NCBI RefSeq assembly: GCF_011058215.1
Contig: NZ_JAALFG010000002.1
Coordinates: forward strand, 744,001 to 808,000
Reading direction: 5' to 3'
DNA: 64,000 bases
From: Devosia aurantiaca
Lineage (GTDB): Bacteria; Pseudomonadota; Alphaproteobacteria; Rhizobiales; Devosiaceae
Positions 59,263-64,000 of the stretch are shown here, one piece after another; position 1 is the first letter of the stretch, and every line of letters begins with the position of its first letter. Both the position numbers and the translations under genes were made by a program. Under the pieces are notes generated by a model. That model saw only the letters and a program-made list of their open reading frames with translations, did not search any database and was not told where the DNA came from.

Positions 59263-59263
59263 G

Positions 59264-59710
59264 GTGATCCGCGTTACCGCCGACGGTTTCGACGCTGGCG
59301 CAGAGGCCAACCGCTTTGCCGCGTCGCATACCGATGTGGGCGCCATGGTGACCTTTACCGGTCTTGTCCGCTCCTTGCCCAACGATCCGATCCTGGCGCT
59401 GATTCTCGAATGCTACGAGGAGCTTGCGACCAACGAATTGGCAGCGCTTCGCGAGCAGGCGATAAGCCGCTTCGGCCTGACTGACGCCGCCATCATCCAC
59501 CGCCATGGACGGCTCGTGCCCGGCGAAACCATCATGATGGTGATGACCCTTGCGCCCCACCGCAAGGCCGCGTTCGAAGGCGCGCAATTCCTGATGGACT
59601 ACCTCAAGACCGATGCTCCGTTCTGGAAGCAGGAAGAGACGGCGACCGGCGCCCGGTGGGTAGTAACCATGCCAAAAGACAAGGATGCGCGATCGCGCTG
59701 GATCGGTTAA
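59264..59710 (+). CDS. moaE: molybdopterin synthase catalytic subunit
   Basis: 148 residues. Converts precursor Z to molybdopterin with MoaD. Motifs: GAMVTFTGLVRS, LECYEELATNELAAL, IIHRHGRLVPGETIMMVMTL and the active-site lysine region Y-L-K-T-D-A-P-F-W-K-Q-E. GTG 59264 is the start, one base after the moaD stop. Confidence 0.93.
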   Translation: MIRVTADGFDAGAEANRFAASHTDVGAMVTFTGLVRSLPNDPILALILECYEELATNELAALREQAISRFGLTDAAIIHRHGRLVPGETIMMVMTLAPHRKAAFEGAQFLMDYLKTDAPFWKQEETATGARWVVTMPKDKDARSRWIG

Positions 59711-59755
59711 TAATGCGTTAACACCATCGCCGCATTTGGCGGGAGGAGTGACGCT

Positions 59756-60708
59756 ATGGCCAAATCCTATGTTCATCCCGCCACGCTCAAGAGCTTGTCG
59801 GTGCTTCGTCCCTGGCGCACGGCCCTGGCCATCGCCTTCGATTGGGGGCTTATCGCGGCGGCGATCGCCGTTTCGCAATGGGCACAGAACCCGCTGGTCT
59901 ATGCAGTGGCCGTTGCCGTCATCGGCGGCCGCATGCATGGCTTTGCGATTCTACTGCATGAATTCGCGCACCACCGCTTCATCAACGGCCGCAAGGAGTT
60001 GAGCGACTGGGTTTGCGACCTGCTTCTCCCTGGCCGATCCTGACGACTGTTGCGAGCTACCGCACCAACCACCTGGCCCATCACCGCTACACCAATACCG
60101 ACCAGGATCCGGACTGGGTCTTCAAGCTGGGCAACCGCAAGTTTGTCTTCCCCAAGCAGTGGCAGGAAGGCGTGCTCGATCTCGTTGGTTATGTTCTGGT
60201 CGTGAGCTCGATCATTGACATCTTCAACATCATGGGCCGCCTGCGGCTTCTCGATAAGTCGCCGCTATCCTATCGCCTTGCGCGACTAGGCTTTTATGTC
60301 GCCATGGCGGCTTTGTTCACAGTGCTGGGCATCTGGACGGATGTGCTGCTCTACTGGTTCGTGCCTTACCTGACGGCGTTTTTCCTGTTCATGCATGTGC
60401 GCAGCGTTGCCGAGCATTTCGGCAATATGGACTATAGCCATGAGCTCGGCGGAACCCGCAGCGTGCTGCCGCACCTTTGGGAGCGGGTGTTCTTTGCGCC
60501 GCACAACGTCAATCATCACCTCGAGCACCACCTTTATCCGAGCGTGCCCTTCTACAACCTGCCCCAGCTGCATGCGGTGTTGATGGAGAACCCGGACTAC
60601 GCACTCAACGCGCACAACACGCGTGGCTATACGACCGGGCTGGTGCGCGAGACCCTGTTCGGCGCTGAGCCGGGATGGCAGGGGCAAAGCAAAATGCCCG
60701 CCGAATAG
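59756..60708 (+). CDS. fatty acid desaturase (frame break)
   Basis: Membrane di-iron desaturase, about 317 residues. Histidine boxes: H-E-F-A-H-H-R (~residue 67), N-H-L-A-H-H-R-Y (~102) and N-V-N-H-H-L-E-H-H-L-Y-P (~255), with hydrophobic helices between. It inserts double bonds or hydroxylates acyl chains or lipids; the substrate is unknown. The frame breaks at CCC 60028-60030 (four C would read L-L-P-W-P-I-L-T-T-V). Start after GGAGGAG. The stop codon lies within a terminator hairpin. Confidence 0.85.
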
Positions 60709-60715
60709 GCGGGCA
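60695..60715. terminator. bidirectional terminator overlapping the desaturase stop
   Basis: TGCCCGCC-GAATA-GGCGGGCA (60695-60702/60708-60715). On the minus strand ATTTTGCTTT follows, so it terminates ilvE; on the plus strand CTTTC follows. The desaturase stop TAG lies in its loop and stem. Confidence 0.75.
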
Positions 60716-60742
60716 CTTTCAAGCTCAGGAAGACGAGAAGAC

Positions 60743-61632
60743 TTACTCGGCCGCAGCGCGCTTTGGCTGCACGGCCGAGGCATAGGCATCGATCAAGGTG
60801 CGGCACCCTTCGCCCGGCGTGAACTTATAGTCGCCGATCAGCGACACGGGGTAACTTCCGCTGCGGTGCCGGTGAGGAAGCACTCGTCGAACTGCCCAAG
60901 CTCTTCGGGCATGATGTGGCGTTCGGTGACGGTGAAGCCGTTTTCCTTGGCCAGCGCGATCAACGTCTGCCGCGTGATACCGTTGAGGAAGCAATCGGGC
61001 GTCGGCGTCGTGATGTCCTTGCCCTTGATGAAGAACACGTTGGCGCCGGTGGCTTCCGCCACATAGCCGCGATAATCCAGCATCAGCGCATCGGCAAAAC
61101 CATTGGCCATGGCTGCGTCCTTGGAAAGGGTGCAGATCATGTAGAGACCAGCCGCCTTGGCTGAGGACGGAATGGTTTCCGGCGACGGACGCTTCCACTT
61201 GCTCCATTCGAGGCGAATGCCCTTGAGCTTTTCCTCGACCGAGAAATAGCTGGGCCAGACCCAGGCAGCGATGGCGACATGAACCTTGTTGTTGCGGGCC
61301 GGCACGGAAAGCTCTTCCGAACCGCGCCAGGCAACCGGGCGCACATAGGCGTCGACCAGGCCATTCTTGTCGAGTACGAGGCGCTTTGCAGCCTCGATCT
61401 CGTCGACCGAATAGGGAAAGGGCATGTCGAGCGTTGCCGCGGAGCGGATCAGGCGCTCCGTATGTTCGCGAGACTTGAAGATCTCGCCGCCATAGGCGCG
61501 CTCGCCTTCGAACACCGAGCTTGCATAATGCAGGCCATGCGTCAGCACGTGGATCTTGGCATCCTGCCAGGGTTTGAGTTCACCATCGAACCAGATCCAG
61601 CCTTCGCGCTGGTCCATCGGCACGCCGGCCAT
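60743..61632 (-). CDS. ilvE: branched-chain amino acid aminotransferase (frame break)
   Basis: PLP enzyme (class IV) for Leu/Ile/Val final transamination. 296 residues joined. MDQREGWIWFDGELKPWQDA, then ILTHGLHYASSVFEGERAYG-type motif (seen as H-V-L-T-H-G-L-H-Y-A-S-S-V-F-E-G), YVRPVAWRG, the Schiff-base lysine stretch S-S-A-K-A-A-G-L-Y, and EATGANVFFIKG. The frame breaks at G run 60848-60851 (four; five restores V-T-P-V-S-L-I-G-D-Y). ATG 61632. Confidence 0.93.
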
Positions 61633-61755
61633 AGTCCCCTCCGAAAAAGAATGCGCCCCTGGGGCGCTTGTGCAGTCGATCATGCACTTCGGGTCGACCC
61701 TTGGCAAACCGGAACGGCTTTGGGATAAGACCTTTAGTGCGGCTATGGGGACACG

Positions 61756-62274
61756 ATGGCACCGGACCAAAAGAATGTCAACAAGGCTGACATAAATTCC
61801 GCACAAGCCGATTGGGCCGACCTGCCGCTCGACATCATGGGCCTGTTCTTTTTCGCCTATCGCGACTTTACCGGCGACGCCGATGCCTTGTTGGAACGAC
61901 AGGGCTTTGGGCGGGCGCACCACCGCGTGCTCTACTTCGTCAATCTGCGGCCGGGCATGCCGGTCGCCGACCTGCTCGATATTCTCAAAATCACCAAGCA
62001 GAGCCTGGCGCGAGTTCTGCGGCAGCTGATCGACAATGGCTATATCGAACAGCGCACCGGCGATGCCGATCGTCGGCAGCGGCTCTTGCATGCAACCGAG
62101 AAGGGCCGCCAGTTTTTTGCCCGGCTTTCGGAAAGCCAGGCAAGCCGCATAGACGCCTCGATCGATGCCCTGTCCCCGGAAGCTGCGCGCATGGTGCGGC
62201 TGTTTCTAGTCGGGATGGTAGACCCCTCCGACAGGAACGTGCTCGATCGGCTGAACCTGACGGGCAAGATATAA
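61756..62274 (+). CDS. MarR-family transcriptional regulator
   Basis: 172 residues. Winged helix: MPVADLLDILKITKQSLARV, then L-R-Q-L-I-D-N-G-Y-I-E and the wing with D-A-D-R-R-Q-R-L-L. Divergent from ilvE with only about 120 bp between them, so it may regulate ilvE (inference from layout, as in other rhizobia). Confidence 0.9.
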   Translation: MAPDQKNVNKADINSAQADWADLPLDIMGLFFFAYRDFTGDADALLERQGFGRAHHRVLYFVNLRPGMPVADLLDILKITKQSLARVLRQLIDNGYIEQRTGDADRRQRLLHATEKGRQFFARLSESQASRIDASIDALSPEAARMVRLFLVGMVDPSDRNVLDRLNLTGKI

Positions 62275-62300
62275 GCCGGATCAAGCAGGCGGGGATAAAT

Positions 62301-63122
62301 CTAGCCGCGACCCAGTTCTTCGCTGCGCTTTCGCGCGGCATCAACAGCACGGCCGATCAAAGGTGTCAGCCCATCCTCCGCCATCAGCACCTGGAGCGCC
62401 GCGGCCGTCGTGCCGTTGGGCGAGGTCACGTTCTGGCGCAAGGTACTGGCGGGAGCCTGATCGACTTCCATCAGTGCTGCGGCACCGATCACCGTTTGCC
62501 GCGCCAGGATCATGGCGACACCGGGCTCAAGCCCCTGCTCCACCGCGGCGGCCGCAAGAGCTTCCACAAGATTAAACACATAGGCCGGACCTGAACCGGA
62601 AACGGCAGTTACTGAATCGAGATCGCTTTCAGCCTCGAACCAGACGACCCGTCCTGCCGCTGCCAGCAACGCCTCGGCAGCATCGCGCTCGTTGGCGGAA
62701 ACTGCGGCACCAGCAACCGCGCCGGAAACGCCCTTGCCGATCTGTGACGGCGTGTTGGGCATGGAGCGCACGACCCGCCCGGTACGCAAGCCATCGGCAA
62801 GCCGGTCGATCGAAATGCCGGCCATGATGGACAGCACCATTGTCTGCGGTCCGACGACGCCGATCAGGCTTTCCATGACCGGTCCGATGACCTGTGGCTT
62901 GACGGCCAGCACCAGAGCATTGGGCTGGAGGCCGGCTGCCTCGGAGTAAAGAACGAGACCGTAATCTTCAGCCAGGTCCTTTGCCGCGTCACTGGGAGAC
63001 GGGTCAACCAGCACCAGATTGGAGGCCGGCAGGCCGCCGTCGAGCCAACCCTGCGCCAGGGCCAGGCCCATCTTCCCGGCACCGATCAGCATGACCGGGC
63101 CGATATTGCGCAAAGAGTTCAT
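62301..63122 (-). CDS. proC: pyrroline-5-carboxylate reductase
   Basis: Final step of proline synthesis, NAD(P)H-dependent. 273 residues. N-terminal Rossmann motif PVMLIGAGKMGLALAQGWLD, MVLSIMAGISIDRL, RSMPNTPSQIGKGVSG, and the C-terminal SGSGPAYVFNLVEALA with VTSPNGTTAAAL. Starts by ATGA overlap with the upstream YbjN gene. Confidence 0.95.
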   Translation of the reverse strand: MNSLRNIGPVMLIGAGKMGLALAQGWLDGGLPASNLVLVDPSPSDAAKDLAEDYGLVLYSEAAGLQPNALVLAVKPQVIGPVMESLIGVVGPQTMVLSIMAGISIDRLADGLRTGRVVRSMPNTPSQIGKGVSGAVAGAAVSANERDAAEALLAAAGRVVWFEAESDLDSVTAVSGSGPAYVFNLVEALAAAAVEQGLEPGVAMILARQTVIGAAALMEVDQAPASTLRQNVTSPNGTTAAALQVLMAEDGLTPLIGRAVDAARKRSEELGRG

Positions 63123-63620
63123 CAGGCTTCGCCCACCGTTTCGAACATTACGTGGCTGAGGGCATCGGCAGCGGACTTGCCGGCCCAGACGACGAACTGG
63201 AAGGCTTGGTAATATAGGTCGCAGCTATCGGTCGCCGAGCGCAGCAGGGCTTCGCACTGCTGCGGCGACATCGGCGCCGCCCGTGAGAAGGTGCGAATTG
63301 CGGAACAGGACCACGCCTTCCTTGTTCCAGATGTCGAAGTGACCGATCCACAGTTGCTCGTTGATGAGGCTGATCAACTGCTTGATTTCGTGGCGCCGCG
63401 CATCGGGGACCTTGAGGTCGAAGGCGCAGGCGATATGGAGCGACTCCAGGTCTTCCATCCAATTGAAGGACACATGGTAGTCCGACCAGCCGCCGCGCAC
63501 CGAAATCGAAATTTCGTCGGCGTCCTGACGCTCGAAGGTCCAGTCGTTGATGGAAGCAATGTGCTCGACCAGGTCCACCGGATGAGAAACCCGGTCGGGC
63601 TCGAATTCAATCAGGGACAT
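63122..63620 (-). CDS. YbjN domain-containing protein (frame break)
   Basis: About 165 residues. MSLIEFEPDRVSHPVDLVEH, WSDYHVSFNWMEDLESLHIA, and after the break P-Q-Q-C-E-A-L-L-R-S-A-T-D-S, then FQFVVWAGKSAADALSHVMF. This is the alphaproteobacterial YbjN/type III chaperone-like fold that precedes proC in rhizobia. The break is at CCC 63280-63282; one extra base (or two lost) links H-L-L-T to A-A-P-M-S-P-Q-Q. Role unknown. Confidence 0.82.
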
Positions 63621-63875
63621 CCGCTCGTTCGTCCTCGGAAGCGTTGCAAACCTTGCGGGCCAGCGGCCGGCAAACGGGGGTACGCAAGAGAACTAGCTTG
63701 CCGCAACAACGGCTTACGAATCGTCCTCCTTCGATCAACCTACACAAGGTCACTGATTCAGGGGACAAGGTGCGGCAGGGAGAGGACAATCTCCTGTGGA
63801 TGATGGTGCGGCTTAAAGATTAACGCCAAATTAACAGCCCCGCTCCAGCTGTGCCGAAATGGGGCTTGCACTTGA
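63621..63875. other. 255 bp without a supported gene
   Basis: Lies between the YbjN start and the repeat at 63876. The small frames in it are Arg-rich or lack ribosome sites. No structure of note. Confidence 0.4.
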
Positions 63876-63958
63876 GACCTCATCCTGAGCTTGTCGAAGG
63901 ACGAGGTCGGGCACACTGTGGCTGCGACCTCGTGGTTCGACAGGCTCACCATGAGGTC
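63876..63958. repeat. long imperfect inverted repeat, dispersed type
   Basis: Arms GACCTCATCCTGAGCTTGTC… (63876-63909) and …GACAGGCTCACCATGAGGTC (63925-63958) pair over more than 30 bases with few mismatches around a 15-base loop. The CTGAGC-TTGTCGAAGG core is a well-known dispersed sequence in alphaproteobacteria. Confidence 0.8.
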
Positions 63959-64000
63959 TAGGGGGCTCAGATTGTTGTGGGAGGAGTCGTGCGCAGCGCT

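Overview
The window looks like chromosomal DNA from a GC-rich alphaproteobacterium of the order Hyphomicrobiales (Rhizobiales), most likely a Devosia-like member of Devosiaceae. This rests on gene order (carB..greA-trxB-LysR; SDR-uvrC..pgsA-moaD-moaE; MarR/ilvE/proC/YbjN), a UvrB with a long N-terminal extension of the rhizobial kind, the DUF1469/DUF3618 stress cassette and the CCTCCTCCC-type small RNA array. It is an inference; no 16S rRNA gene is present.

Layout. 0-6.3 kb: truncated PQQ-type sugar dehydrogenase, a YqcI/YcgG (GntA-like) plus DUF1989 pair, a secreted hydrolase, an OmpA-family protein with a very acidic repeat region, and a cupin. 6.5-16.2 kb: carB, threonine aldolase, a TPR-methyltransferase, a cold-shock gene, greA, trxB and a LysR regulator. 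16.2-17.25 kb: no protein gene, but three tandem transcription-unit-like blocks, each with CCTCCTCCC-type loops and an intrinsic terminator (CcsR/'cuckoo'-type sRNAs). 17.3-33.2 kb: an envelope/stress cassette (18.1-21.7 kb), a response regulator pair, SH3-domain secreted proteins, thymidine kinase, tandem DUF2147 genes, two PLP enzymes and a diguanylate cyclase. 33.2-38.2 kb: small poorly conserved genes, a second cold-shock gene, and a duplicated coiled-coil gene with duplicated upstream DNA. 38.5-41.1 kb: uvrB. 41.1-44.45 kb: an AT-richer island with a HEPN-like gene and an ORC/Cdc6-like AAA ATPase, next to a decayed DUF559 gene and bracketed by two copies of a 63-64 bp repeat. 44.5-53.8 kb: small proteins, hemH, a DUF1007-NicO metal exporter fusion, regulators and transporters. 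54-64 kb: SDR-uvrC, YciI-like, aroG with a leader peptide and attenuator, pgsA-moaD-moaE, fatty acid desaturase, ilvE, MarR, proC, YbjN.

A dominant technical feature: 22 genes, several of them normally essential (carB, hemH, ilvE), carry about 25 frame breaks. Nearly all are one base missing from a short homopolymer. This is the signature of an under-polished long-read assembly rather than mass gene decay. I annotate such genes as single loci over their full extent and state where the break lies.

The most interesting biology: (1) the CCTCCTCCC sRNA array; (2) an aromatic leader peptide (F-Y-W-Y-F-S-Y) with terminator/antiterminator folding ahead of the DAHP synthase gene; (3) the HEPN-like + ORC/Cdc6-like ATPase two-gene module, a candidate defence system.
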